Assembly (NCBI GenBank): GCA_011033025.1
Contig: WFMF01000059.1
Span: 1-64,000 of the forward strand
Source: Beroe forskalii
Lineage: Eukaryota > Ctenophora > Nuda > Beroida > Beroidae
Direction of reading: 5' to 3'
DNA: 64,000 nucleotides
Under the pieces are notes generated by a model. It ran no database searches. It saw only the letters and a list, made by a program, of their open reading frames with translations, and was not told the origin of the DNA. Positions 22,421 to 64,000 of the stretch are shown piece by piece (the first letter of the stretch is position 1; the number at the start of each line of letters is the position of its first letter). The position numbers were made by a program, and so were the translations under genes.

Positions 22421-22662
22421 CCTAAGCCCGCATAGGTGTGTGTACGCGCGCGGCGCTTCCCTACGGGAAGCGCGCCGCGCAACGCAGACAGGGATATACG
22501 TGTTTAGCAACGCCGCGCACACCGTGCAATTTTAACAATAGTGACATTAGCAAATTTGACAATTGTGTTTGCTAAACACGTATATCCCTGTCTGCGTTGC
22601 GCCGCGCAGCGCGCTTCCTCAGGGTAGCGCAGCGCGCGTACGCACACCTATGCGGGCTTAGG
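22421..22662. mobile_element. CpG-rich foldback MITE
   Basis: Arms of about 95 bases: CCTAAGCCCGCATAGGTGTG at the left mirrors CACACCTATGCGGGCTTAGG at the right, and GACAGGGATATACGTGTTTA mirrors its partner near 22570. The arms also contain GCGCGC tracts. Near-perfect pairing suggests youth. A related GGATATAC motif just to the left (22340) hints at an older partial copy. Confidence 0.75.
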
Positions 22663-23276
22663 AACAATTGTGTAATTATAAGATTTTTAGTATTTTTGCT
22701 ATAATTATTTTGAATCATTAATAACAAATTAAATTCAATGATTGAGTTTGGACAGTGCACCACTTCATTGACATGGTTCTCTTCTCTCTGTTCAATGTTT
22801 TGAGTTTTGTTCAAAGCCTAGTTAACATTAAAATTATTTAATTTAAAATTATTTAATTACTAGCAGGCCCGTTTTCATATTATGATTGTTATTGAGTTAT
22901 CTAATCCATATAAAAAGATAAACAAATTTATATATTTTTGGATGTTTGCATTTACTTTTTGACATTGACATAGGCAAGGGGTTTTAGTTTTTTTTAAATA
23001 TTGGATTCACACTTGGAGTGTTCTAATATTTCAGATTTATATTTATTCACACTTCAATAGGGTTTCTAAAACTGCAAACATTCCTTACCCTTTTTTCATA
23101 TTCATTGTCCTTCCTGAAACCTTTGCACTTATATTTTTATTCATATCAGATTAATTTATTGTTATCAGATATTAATTTATTGTTATTTATTGTTATTGCG
23201 ATACACCATTCATTATGAATGTTTGGTGCTTCCTCGAGCTATATAATATTTTACTCTCTGCGGAGATTTTTACACA

Positions 23277-23480
23277 CTAGCAGGCCCGTTGGGCCTGCAA
23301 ACACACAGCTAACTCGGCGCTGCTACGCAGCACCTCGTTCGCAAGTTTTAAACACTGCCATTCGAATTGATTGGATACTTTTTACACCGCATCAAAAAAT
23401 TCCAATTTGGTCAAAAGTTATGCGCAAAAATCAAATATTCAAAAAATTTATGAAGGAGCAGAGTGGAAAATAGATCGAAT
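23277..23480 (+). repeat. Dispersed repeat starting CTAGCAGGCCCGTTGGGCC
   Basis: Begins with a perfect 8-bp hairpin (GCAGGCCC GTT GGGCCTGC) followed by CAGCACCTCGTTCGCAA and ATCAAAAAATTCCAAT. A second copy starts at 63880 and runs off the window; a fragment with only the first 14 bases is at 22860. The style (short GC hairpin start, long AT-rich tail) suggests the terminus of a transposon family, not identified. Confidence 0.65.
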
Positions 23481-24034
23481 TCCATGTGAGTTTTGTTCCA
23501 GCGTTCCGTTTTGATTGCAAGATGATGTTAATTCTGGCAACTGATTCTCATACTGACACTGACATTGGATAATTTGTTTTGTTCGCAGGCCGGGAACTGT
23601 CTTCGAAATCTGCTACACCTACACTCGACTCGATTGAATTGTGCACACCTTGTAACCTTAGCGGTTATTTTTACAACTGCAGCTACTACTGTTTTCACCG
23701 ACTCAACTTTGACTATCGACCAACCTCTGCCACACTGAAAGCAATTCAACTGCATTCTGCAACATCCTCCGTTATTCAAGTTATGTCCTTTCTCCATCTT
23801 GAGATCTTAAATTTGAAGTTAAGGAAACGTCAAAAAATCTCAAAAAGCTACAGCACAGCATTAAACAGTCGTAGCGTAATAGAAAGCACTCGTATAGAAC
23901 TGATTATAATCTGCACGTGCAAAAATTGGTTTCCGTAGCAATGGCGCGACTTAGCCCAGCTTAGCATTCGTTTTCCTTGATAATCTCTTGGCAAGCTCAA
24001 ATTTAAAATGTGCGCCCGCACATACATAATTCAC

Positions 24035-24100
24035 GTGCTCTTACGAAATTATATATAAGATTCAATTTCCATATATACTTCATAATATATTTCACAGATT
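24035..24100 (+). promoter_or_regulatory. Weak promoter candidate upstream of the KLF gene
   Basis: TATATATAAG (about 24050) preceded by TCACGTG at 24032, in AT-rich DNA where such matches arise easily. It would start transcription near 24080, 390 bases before the first candidate coding exon. Supported only by motif and position. Confidence 0.2.
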
Positions 24101-24469
24101 CAGGTCATCTCTTTTATTTTTCAGTTGAGTGCTCAAGTGTTCTGATTTTACCTGTTCAATGTTGGATATGTTTGGTTCAAATGGTGTAAATATAAAATTG
24201 TATTTTTGTATTATCTTTGGGATACAAATACAGTCATCTTTGTACAGTCGAGCCACAAAACTTTCCAACAGCTCTTTCCTTAGTCTTTGACAGGATCCAA
24301 GTGAGATACCTTCATCAGAGATCTAGGTAGATCCAAACAAATCTTAATTATTATTTTTGTATTTCTATTGTTTTACTTATTTCCTTACTTGTATATTCAA
24401 ATTTCAATCATTCAATTTCAATGCTTCAGGAACCAAACCAATTTAACTTATCTTCCACTGTTTAGTTTC

Positions 24470-54958
<30,489 letters not shown>

Positions 54959-56553
54959 ATATGTACAATGTACATTGTACATGTGTATGTCGGTGTATAG
55001 GGTGTAATGTGTATTGTCTTGTATAATGTATACATTCTACATTTGTACTTTGTAGACAGTACACTACTGTATGCATAATGCACTAAAGTGTATGGTATAC
55101 ATTACTATGTACACTCTACAGCATACTGTAGTCTGTGTACACTGTACAATGTATATACCTGTGTACACTGTACAATGTATATACATTGTATACATTGTAT
55201 AATGTATACACACATTCCAGTACACTCGGCATACGCTCTGCTGTGTTAGCTCCAATTAATTATATCCAAGAGACCGAGTCAGTGTTCCGCGCTGTCATAA
55301 CTATTAATTTATCAGATTTCTTTTACTTCTCACAAACTATCTTAAAATTTTGTGGTGGTGTTGTCCGAACAATTGTATTTGTTTTTGAAGGGGTAGAGTG
55401 GATCTAAAACCATGAACCATGGTGTCCCATATTTCATGATTCTTCCTAGAATATCCTTTAAATTTTATCGATGGGGTAGCCTGCAGCTACCGGTTTTTAA
55501 ATAATTTTTGCAGATCACATCGAGAGAGTCTTCGAATTAGACTTTGGATTCTGCCATTGATCTCTGATGTATCGATGAAATCCTCAAATATTTGCATATG
55601 TTCAAGCATGGAGCATTGAATTCAATGATCTGAATTAATCCTGATCCCTCACTCGACCTCCACGGACGACCTGTTGTTTGCTGTTTGTGTTGTTGATGTG
55701 TAATGGTTGCAGCTGCTGTTAACGATGCAAAACTTGTAAAATATAATAATTGGTTAATATTACTCCACCCATAGAAGTGTCGATGTTGGATGATCGTCCA
55801 ATAATTTTCTTTGCGATTTAGTGATTTGCTTCCTTATCGTGAATATTTTATTGGATGGCGATTTAACCGGCATTTTTCTTCGTGAGTGTGATGTAATATG
55901 AACAGCGAGTCTGCTGCCAGAAATTATAATTTGTATTTTGTCTCTTTTATACTTCATATATTATAATCTAGACTGAGTTGAAAATATTGTGAAAATATGA
56001 TATTTCACCTCCCCTCTCAGCTGAAACCGTGGTTTCTCGACCTTTTTACCAGTGCCTCGTAATACGTTTTGCACGAAAAGGTTGAGACGCCACTGATTTA
56101 CACCAATTTTCATATATTACTAGATTATGATACTTTTAGTATTTACTATTTTACCCCGGAGAGTTCTGCAATATTTAGGATGAAATTGCAGATATGAGTT
56201 CAGAGAACTTTTCAGACCGATTTCAGGGTGATTTTGGACGGACATTTGTTATGAATTCACACGTGTTTGCCAAGGATAGACTTTGATACATAGTTACTGT
56301 GTAGTGCATCGGTTTTAGATGACTACTATCATATAGTCGCCGTATATTAGCTTACCCACAGGATTCCATTTGACACTGACCAATCAACGTGCGAGTTGAC
56401 CGTAAACTCGCGTGCTGATTGGTCAATGTCATGACGATATTGGGTAAGCTAATCCGTCGCTGATATAAATTACATATTTTTTGTATATAGCTTGGTGTTA
56501 GAATGTACGGGCTACCTTAGTCGGGCGTTTGAACTTGCGAGTCATATAATAAA
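54959..56553 (+). other. KLF 3' untranslated region and flank
   Basis: The first 300 bases (to about 55210) are packed with TGTACA, TGTATA and ACATTGTACA motifs that form local palindromes and resemble UGUA-type sites of Pumilio proteins. AATAAA occurs at 56548-56553, a first candidate for polyadenylation 1.6 kb after the stop; another is at 58191-58196. A 90-codon open frame at 55135-55407 is not credible. Confidence 0.45.
56347..56452. mobile_element. Hairpin repeat with inverted CCAAT boxes, copy 2
   Basis: Ends TTAGCTTACCC and GGGTAAGCTAA are inverted; inside, GACCAATCAACGTGCGAGTT mirrors AACTCGCGTGCTGATTGGTC almost perfectly. 106 bases. If the poly(A) site at 56548 is used, this hairpin would lie in the messenger RNA. 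Confidence 0.75.
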
Positions 56554-56559
56554 CGAACA

Positions 56560-58284
56560 CTTTTTAGATTTAATTTTGCAGAAAAGCAAGAAATAATATT
56601 TTCCCATACATATGATTCTTGAGAATCATTAACATTACTTTGATTATCCTACAATATTAATGTTGATTAAGTGGATTCACCCATGATCATTGATGACAGA
56701 TGAACTGAGTTTGGAATTTATATAGATCTCGTATGTAACGGGTTCGTGATTTAAATGCTATTTTATTATGACACCGATTTCACTGAATCATTGTGATCAT
56801 ATAGGGATTTAAAATATAACATAAACGCTCGGTCCGGTCCCTATTGGGGTATTGTTAAAAGATACGAAGTTAAGATATTTTATGATTATCATTATCACTT
56901 GTTCCTGACGAAGGCATAATGTGAAGGCTGTGCACGAAAAATAGGCGGTATATCGATTGATTGATAGTTACCCTACGAGAAATTTATGGGGAAATTTTAC
57001 GAAAAAATCTCAATATTTTCGAACTCCATGACGTTTGAATAAGACGTCATCATCATACGTTGACATGGGTTATGATATTGAAAAAACAAACATTTTCAAA
57101 CCATAAAATTTCGATCCACAGAATTATTGTTCCACATGTCTCGTAAGGTATGTCGTGATAAGATGACGTCACTACTTCATTCCTACCGCCTTTTTTATAT
57201 CTATTCGTGCTCAGTCTCATTGCACAGGTGTCGAGATAGGAGGAGAATATCTGAGATTCCCCGTCGCACCGTGTACGTACGTGATTTATATAAATCTGTA
57301 TCACGTACGTACAAATTGCGCACGGTTGGAAATTTCAGACTTACCCTCCGATCTGACACTTGTGAAGACTGGATTAATTTCAATTTGATATCTTATTATT
57401 GAAAATATGTGTGTTTTCGTATATACATATAATATTATATATACATGTAAATATCATATATAGAATATGGATCTTCTTCATCAATTTCATGACCAATAAT
57501 GGACCATTTCAGATTTTTGGTTGGGTATCCCGACCAAACTATGCATTGCTGTGTAGTTGAATGTCGCGATTGTAAGATTCATCTGAAATGGTCCCTTGAA
57601 GAGCCTGAATTTTAATTTTAGTCGCGGATGTGATAAGATAAGAGTGTTGATATCCTTGATTTGAAGTGTTCGACGTGAATATTTTGTAAAATTTCCCGTA
57701 ATTCCATTTACAGAAGTCTTCTCTTTAAGTTTATGATTATGGACAACTTAAAATTGCTTATATAACTCAAAATTAATTCAGCTTTTACGTTTATCGGATA
57801 AATTATCCTTTCTAATTTTTAAAACTTTTTGAAATTGATAAATTATTCTCAGAGCATTTGGCCGACAAAAATTAGACAGAAAACAGTTTAAATCGGTTTT
57901 TAGTGCAGTTTGATACGCAGCAATGCGTATAGGTATTATTCACTAAGAGTGAGGACGTTGCTGCATAATTAACTTTTTATCTATGTTTCCAATAACGTTA
58001 GTTATTTTCTTGTCACCTGTAAAAAGAGACGTGACTAAGAATAGAGAAAAGTAGAATATTCAAATGTTCTTATGTTCAGAAATTATTATACTATAGATCG
58101 GAAAGAATGAGAACTTGAATATCAATTTTAAGATTAATTAAATTAATTAATTTCTTCACTATATTATAATTGTCTGCTGTGCTTTTTATCAATAAAACGG
58201 TTTTGTATTTTTATAAGAAAAATCTTTCACTAACATAAATATACTACATTTTGGGTGATGTAATTAGTAGTATAAAAAGGGCAC
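56560..58284. other. Intergenic or distal 3' region
   Basis: AT-rich. Two CRE-repeat remnants (AAAATAGGCGGTAT at 56939; AGACGTCATCATCATACG at 57042), a TGACGTCA at 57174 followed by TACCGCC, and a TACGTACG palindrome pair (57274 and 57303). AATAAA at 58191. No gene seen. Confidence 0.5.
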
Positions 58285-58440
58285 GATGAGTAGTTTACGC
58301 CCATTTTGTGGCGCGAGATGGCATCACCACAGCTGAATGCTGAAAAATGTGCAGATGGACTTTCCGCGCATTTATGATTTACATCCGCTCATATTTCAGC
58401 AATATCTGGTGCCACAAAATGAGCGAAGATGTACAGTAAT
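58285..58440. mobile_element. Hairpin repeat
   Basis: CGCCCATTTTGTGGCGCGAG near the left mirrors GGTGCCACAAAATGAGCG near the right. A short inverted-repeat element, diverged. An 82-codon open frame overlapping it (58337-58585) has no support. Confidence 0.5.
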
Positions 58441-59023
58441 TCAATGGAATGTTATCAAGACTTCAAGGGTTATAGATAAAAAAATAGGACGGCCTCAAGG
58501 AGGAATGATGAGCAGAAAATTTTGTAAAGAAAAATACACGCCTTGTTTTATTCAATTTCAAACTCCCAATATAGGTGTCCTCTGATGATGATGTATTAGG
58601 AGTTGAATGGAAAATATCAGACATTCGAGAACGTAATTTCTATTTTCTATGAACAATAAGTACTTTACAGCAAAAATTCAAATTCATGATGGTGGATTAT
58701 GCTCTAAGCAACTTGAAGTAGCTTCGATGTGAAACTAAGATTTGTTGTGAAATGTGTAGCTTTGCCTCTTGTTGCTTTAATTAAATATTAGCATGCTTTT
58801 CTAAGTTTAAAACTCAGTTATAATAGTAGTTTCTCTTTTAATTCATTGCCTTAATATATCAAGTTCAAAAGCGTGCGCGTGTTCATATCGTCATTAATCA
58901 AATAGCTCATGTGCGTCCGGTGCGTAATTCTCTGTCTCACACCTATCCGGGCTTAATTAGCACATAAGTGTGCGGCGCAAAAATGACGTGCTTTTTGCTG
59001 CGCACACGGTGCGCAGCAGAATT

Positions 59024-59580
59024 AAAAAGCACATTTGCAAGCGCAGCAAAAAGCGCATTTGCAAGCGCAGCAAAAAGCACATTTGCAAGCGCAGCAAAAA
59101 GCACAATTGCGCGCGCAGCAAAAGCATATTTGCGCGCGCAGCAAAAGGCACATTTGCGCGCGCAGCAAAAGGCACATTTGCGCGCAGCAAAAGCACATTT
59201 GTGCGCGCGCAGCAAAAGCACATTTGTGCGCGCGCAGCAAAAGCACGTTTATGCGCACGCAGCAAAAGCAAATTTGTGCGCGCGCAGCAAAAGCACATTT
59301 GTGCGCGCGCAGCAAAAGCACATTTGTGCGCGCGCAGCAAAAGCAAATTTGTGCGCTCATGCGCAGCAAAAAACAAATTTGCGTGCGCAGCAAAAGACAA
59401 ATTTGCGCGTGCAGCAAAAAAGCACATTCGCGTGCGCGGCAAAAAAAGCACATTTGCGCGCGCTGCAAAAAGCACATTTGTGCACGCAGCGCAGCAAAAA
59501 AGCAAATTTGTGCGAGTAGCAAAAACACATTTACGCCACGCGCGCGCAGCTGCAGCAAAAAGAACATTTGTGCGCCAAAG
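59024..59580. repeat. GCAGCAAAAGCACATTTG minisatellite
   Basis: About 22 units of 22-26 bases: GCAGCAAAA, GCACATTTG and then a GTGCGCGC tract of varying length. Both strands stay open over more than 180 codons in several frames, giving Ala/Lys/Cys or Leu/Cys/Phe-rich nonsense; that pattern is what a repeat does, not a gene. Alternating GCGCGC tracts could adopt Z-DNA. Confidence 0.9.
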
Positions 59581-59599
59581 AATTTTTGATTTTTTAAAT

Positions 59600-60825
59600 T
59601 CACTCAAATTATGAAAATTAAAATAGTAGAATAGTAAAACAAAATTTAGTCAATATTTTTTGCATCTGGCTTATGGCTTTATGATTTTATATCAGTTGCT
59701 TCTGCAGTTTTTTAAATTTTTGATATTTGTAATAGGCTGGAAGATTCAGTCAGAGGTGAAAAGTTGGAAATAATTGAGTTCTGAGTGTTGATGCATGATC
59801 ATCAAAATAGTTAAAGTTTATTTCATTATTTTATAGTTGACTATTGTTAATAGACTCTGTATTTATCTGTATAATTGCATATGTCGCAATAGCAATGTCC
59901 TGTATGGAGCCCCTCGATTCCTTGTTTTACAGGCCGTACAGCAAGGATCTACACTGAGTTCACCATGGTTAGTCACTAAGACACCCATTAGTACTACGAA
60001 GAAAGTTTGCTTCATACCCTCTGTCTAATGGAAATGTTTCCTTGCGCTTTGACAATTGATGCTCACACAGTACTATTTCATTTCCAATTTGATGTTTTAT
60101 AAGCTAGTCCTCATGTGAGAGATGAGGCAGAAGAACCGACCATCAAGCACAGCTCACCGAACTAGGGAATCAATCTAAATCAATCTGTATAATCACATTC
60201 GTCGTACCTTAATTTGATAATTGACTCCAGTGCCATTTTGTTCATCATCAATGAATGTAACGTAGTCCACTAGTCCTTAGAGATTGTGACAAGGACCTAG
60301 TTAGGACCTAAGTCAGGAAATCTGAAAGTCTTAATCATTGATATCTTCGGTAAGGTTGAAATGTATACTGTTTCTTTTTTGGAAATTTTCCCTTTCAGTT
60401 GACTTAGTTATAACTTTTATATGTTGAGACATGAGACATCATTGCATGAGAAAACTGCATTCACCTGTGCAAATTATCCTGATCATGCATAACAATAATT
60501 AATGAGCATTATAATTGGTTATTTTCCAGCATTCATGCTTGCCATATGGCATGTTTTACAATTTCAATCAAGTTCTAATATGATAACCAGATGTGGTTAA
60601 AGGTAATCTTCTGACAAATTATTTCATTATTTCATAAGGATCCATTTCTAAACATGATGATTCAATAGGTATCTATCAAATCACCTCAGACCTCAATGTC
60701 AACCGCATGGTTTTTAACCAGTTTTTGAAAATGGTCATTCAACTACAACCGATAGTACATACCACATTGATGAGTTACTTTTGTGTGGTTCCCTGCTAGC
60801 AAAGCATTAGCCAACCAGTAATGGG
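59600..60825. other. No gene seen
   Basis: Unique AT-rich sequence. No splice-bounded open frame or repeat stands out. Confidence 0.45.
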
Positions 60826-61661
60826 GTGTTTACTCTACTACTACTAGAAAGGGGATGGGCCTGTGAGGGCCAAGGGGGCACCCAGAAGAGGAAGCTACTG
60901 AGTACTGGCCGAGGCAAGTGCTTTTGTGCTCCCAGGCACCCAGATGGGAGGAGAGTCCTGTTCCTACCCAGTTGCTACCCTGCCAGGACAGGATGGCGTT
61001 CCCGGCCCAGCAGCAGGGTTGAGCCCCTCCTTCTGTGACCAGAGCAAGGGATAACTCCCCGACATCCTCTTGGGATGGCTTGAGTGTGTCCATAGGACTT
61101 AAGGCTCTGTCCCATGAGGGAGAACCTAAAGAAGTTGCAGAGTCATCCCATGCTCTCTTAGGTAGTAGGCTACCAGTCCTATGGGTGTAGCTGACAATCC
61201 TGTTGAGTTTGAACCTGTCCACAATGTTGGTACCTGCACAGTAATAGGCGCCAAAGTATTCAGCCCTAATACTGCCAAAAGTGTGATACCGTTTCTTCTT
61301 CACTTTTGCAAAGAGGACAGGTTGCAGAGACCTGGGACAGAGTGATTCAGTTTCTTGAGGTGGTAGTTAAGGACTGTGTGGCCTCTCAGGAGTTGAGTAG
61401 CCACCCTCAGATTCTTCCTACCCATGCTAGATAGCTCCAATGCAAATTTGTCTCTCCACATCATGTTGAACATTCTGGGAGGATCAACTTTGTGAAGCTT
61501 ATCCAGTCCTCTTTGGTCTTCCTCCTCATTGCCATGTAACAGACCCCACAAAGTATGGGGAGTAAGACCCTGGTTGCGCTGTCATTTGAGTTGGCTGCCC
61601 CAGCTTTTGTTGATTTGCTATTGCAACGGTATGTAGCATGGTAGATTGGGCAATAATGTAG
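60826..61661 (-). mobile_element. LINE fragment, minus strand
   Basis: On the minus strand RDKFALELSSMGRKNLRVAT, LLRGHTVLNYHLKKL and VPGLCNLSS match the region downstream of reverse transcriptase in I/Jockey-type non-LTR elements (RNase H-like end with a following Cys-rich motif). After a frame change, RYHTFGSIRAEYFG continues as the usual tail of such proteins. A GC-richer 3' part (60826-61130) is probably untranslated sequence. Upstream coding sequence is missing or cut by the MITE at 61664. The copy carries at least two frame changes. Confidence 0.65.
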
Positions 61662-61663
61662 TA

Positions 61664-62605
61664 GGGTTTCCATCTAGATATTATCTAGATAAGATTATCT
61701 AGATAATTTCCAAAAAATCATTGTCTGTTTATCTAGATAATTTGTACTAGATATCTAGATAAATTTCATATCCCTTTTCCGGGAAATTTCAAAAATTTTT
61801 TCCACCCATGCTAGAGATCCAATGCAAATTTAGGTCTTCTCCATGTTTCATATCATGTTCAAAAAATTATGTTTTACCCCTTCGTTATTAAATTGAAGGC
61901 ATTGTTCAAATTTTCTTATCGCATCTTACAAATCGCCAATCGCCATTTGCCACTTTAACAAAGTCAATACCAACTCTGGACACTTGCTATTTTTCTTCCA
62001 ATTTATGTCAAATTATTGACACCCTTTGACAAAAGCAGGCTGTAAATATGTACGAAAGTAGCCTCCAGCTTTGGCAAAGTAATTGCTAATTTGAAACGAA
62101 CCTATAAAATTAAAGCATTCACTATTCAGTTCAAGAGTCAAGGAAATGTCAACTTTGACGTTTTTATGCTGATTAAATACGATAGAAATTAATTCCTTAT
62201 TTCCTATCCAGTTATTCTCAATTTTACCAGCATTCCAGCAACCCCGCGAGGCCATCATCATGAAATTTACTTTATTTCCACAGTGATTGACTGTTTTACG
62301 ATGAATAATGCAAGTATTCATAGCTTCATAGCAACTAATTGGTAGATAATGTTGTTACTTTGTTATGGTAGAATTGATGGGTGATAACTGATTTCAACTC
62401 TATCAGAATGGCAATGAATCCTAATATAACCAGGATCTTTGGTGGTCATTCATTTCAATTAAACCGACAGCTGACATTCCATTGCAACAGAAGTTTGGAT
62501 AAATTTCGGATTCAAAATTATCTAGTTTATCTAGATAATCTAGATAATGGCGAAAAAATTATCTATTTATCTAGATAAAAGATTTCAAGTAGATAATGGA
62601 AACCC
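61664..62605. mobile_element. TA-flanked MITE rich in TTATCTAGATAA
   Basis: Inverted ends GGGTTTCCAT...TAGATA and TAGATAATGGAAACCC, flanked by TA (61662-61663 and 62606-62607). Subterminal TTATCTAGATAA palindromes occur several times at both ends (61682-61760 and 62515-62580). The middle begins with CCACCCATGCTAGAGATCC and CAATGCAAATTT, which resembles host-side LINE sequence at 61420-61450, so it seems to have captured or been copied with a piece of that LINE. Confidence 0.75.
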
Positions 62606-62664
62606 TATATTGGACATATTTCGTCGTTTATCATCCTAATTATCCACCACGCTTTGTTGTATGG

Positions 62665-63645
62665 TTAAATGCTACATAGAATGGTAGATTTAGTGCAATC
62701 TACCATGCTACATACTGTGGTTACACACAACATAATGTAGATTATACACTCCATTTCATGTAACTGCATGCTAATGGACCAGTTTGCTACTGGTTGGCCA
62801 TGCTTAGCTAGTGTAGAAACATGCAAAAGCAACTCTTTAGGGTTTAAATCAGAGCCGAGAGCTCTATTGAGTAATAATGATATTGGTATACCTGTCTGTG
62901 GTCTCACTGGTCCTGTTATCAAGTAGCTATCAGATGCATCATCTTGTGCTGCAAACATGAAACTCTTTGAGTGATATGACCAATAGGAATCACAGTTTCC
63001 CCTGACAGTTTCAGAATATATGACTGTTTTGAAAAACTTGCCATTACATTCGAGAGTCAAGGAAGTTTCGTTTTTGAAAAAACTCCAAACACTGTTGCCT
63101 GCCTCAAAGTCTTGTATTTCATCTCCTCTTATCCAGTAGGTGGTCCCATCAGAACAGTGTAAGTTAAATTTAGGTGGGTTCTTCTCGAAGACAAGATTTA
63201 ATTGTGCTTTGTGGAAAGAAAGGTAATCATTCTGATCTTCTGTTACATCACTTGTTTGATAATTGATGACAATTGTCCTTACACTATCTGTATTTCCGAA
63301 AGCAGTTTTAATACTCAAAGCAGATACGTCAGTATCAAGGGCTATAACATTTTCCTCATCAGTTTTCTTGATCCAGCCTGTAATAAACATTTATTTTAGA
63401 AATAAAGGCTATTTTGATGGGAAAAATATTTAAAATTTCAAGCTGGTATACGTTTGTTCATGATTTATGACTATACGACATGGTGCATGACGTATTATAA
63501 AAAATGAAAGATCATTTTATAAGATTGATAACATATAATTGAAAAGAAACACAGAGCACATGAACTAACCATCATCAAAAGGGAACTTACCATCATCAAA
63601 ACTGAAACTTCTTAGTGAAACAAAAAAGCACCATATGATCAGCAT
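62665..63645 (-). CDS. Predicted secreted protein, two exons, function unknown
   Basis: Minus strand. Exon 1 (63645 down to 63591) starts MLIIWCFFVSLRSFSFDDG, a typical signal peptide, and ends at donor GATG|GTAAGT. Exon 2 (63377 down to at least 62893) follows acceptor TTTATTACAG and continues in phase: WIKKTDEENVIALDTDVSAL, then TTYWIRGDEIQDFEAG and CNGKFFKTVIYSETVRGNCD. If the frame runs to TAG at 62665 the protein has 255 residues. A donor-like GACAG|GTATAC at 62892 could instead end the exon earlier. Alternating hydrophobic and polar residues suggest a beta-sandwich; I recognise no family. A copy of the donor segment is repeated 20 bases downstream. Confidence 0.6.
63591..63645 (-). CDS. 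Exon 1 of the secreted-protein gene
   Basis: 55 bases: 18 codons plus one base, coding the signal peptide. The start ATG (63645-63643) was chosen because it begins the hydrophobic run. If an upstream acceptor at about 63676 (TTTTGCAG) is real, a further 5' exon exists and the ATG may not be the first one. Confidence 0.55.
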
Positions 63646-63879
63646 CGATACAGTGGAAATGTGTATCAAAACAGCTGCAAAATTTGAATTGGATTATAAA
63701 TTCGCTCATCAACTCATGATTTGGAAAAGAGTTCATTAAATCATGACATGAGATATATTTACCGATTCAAATTAATGTATACTTGACAATGTTCTGTTTG
63801 ATGAACAGTTTTATGCGATAAAAGGGGTGTAGACTTTTCTAGCATGATATTTGACCTCATGACCCACTTTATGTCCTAC

Positions 63880-64000
63880 TAGCAGGCCCGTTGGGCCTGC
63901 AAATACAGAGCTCACTCGGCGCTGGTAAGCAGCACCTCGTTAGCAAATTTCAAACCCCACAACTCAAATACTTTTTACCGGATCAAAAAATTCCAATCAG
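63880..64000 (+). repeat. Dispersed repeat starting CTAGCAGGCCCGTTGGGCC, second copy
   Basis: Same family and orientation as 23277-23480, with GCAGCACCTCGTTAGCAAAT and ATCAAAAAATTCCAAT. Runs off the window end. Confidence 0.65.

Noticed and set aside
58957-59614. Open frames of 180-216 codons on both strands
   Set aside because: They cover a minisatellite whose units contain no stop in most frames; amino-acid content is repetitive and frame-independent.

Overview
The window is nuclear DNA of a multicellular animal. Evidence is AT-rich DNA with spliced genes, a Kruppel-like (KLF) zinc-finger gene spread over about 30 kb, non-LTR (LINE) and Penelope retroelement fragments, and very many short inverted-repeat (MITE or foldback) transposons and minisatellites. 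The species cannot be named; an invertebrate is likely, but this is inference. The first ~130 bases look like a poor-quality sequence end.

Layout. (1) 1-22.7 kb is a transposon nest: a 2.3 kb TA-flanked foldback built from a 172-bp satellite (934-3254), a TTAA-flanked foldback (3949-5227), and two copies in opposite orientation of one large element whose ends read CACCCC...GGGGTG. Copy A is 6128-14578 with target duplication TTAAA; copy B is 17632-22176 with target duplication AATCG. Both carry nested MITEs and a 20-bp minisatellite and show no transposase gene. Between them lies what looks like the last coding exon of an unrecognised host gene (15531-15913). (2) 22.4-26 kb holds a CpG-rich foldback, a dispersed repeat and a 40-bp minisatellite that flips orientation at 25291. 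(3) 24.5-55 kb is a KLF transcription factor on the plus strand. I rebuilt a phase-consistent chain of eleven coding exons (26700 to 54958; 441 codons plus stop) ending in three C2H2 fingers of KLF type, plus a possible first exon at 24470. A 29-nt microexon (30149-30177) and a 53-nt exon (41439-41491) are both needed to keep the fingers in frame. (4) The introns and 3' flank hold 17 perfect TGACGTCA sites (all between 28.3 and 57.2 kb), most inside copies of a ~75-bp palindromic repeat with ends like ATAGGCGGTT, together with CACGTG clusters, inverted-CCAAT hairpins, a LINE tail, a Penelope element and at least one convincing internal promoter (about 33.84-33.98 kb). (5) 58-64 kb holds a GC-rich minisatellite, a minus-strand LINE fragment, a TA-flanked MITE rich in TTATCTAGATAA, and a minus-strand two-exon gene for a predicted secreted protein.

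How it fits together: the KLF gene is the main host function. Its fingers should bind CACCC/GC-box DNA. The locus is marked by repeats that carry ready-made factor sites (CRE, E-box, CCAAT) and by several splice choices that would change the frame or the tail of the protein. All splice models here rest on reading splice-site motifs and phases, with no transcript data.
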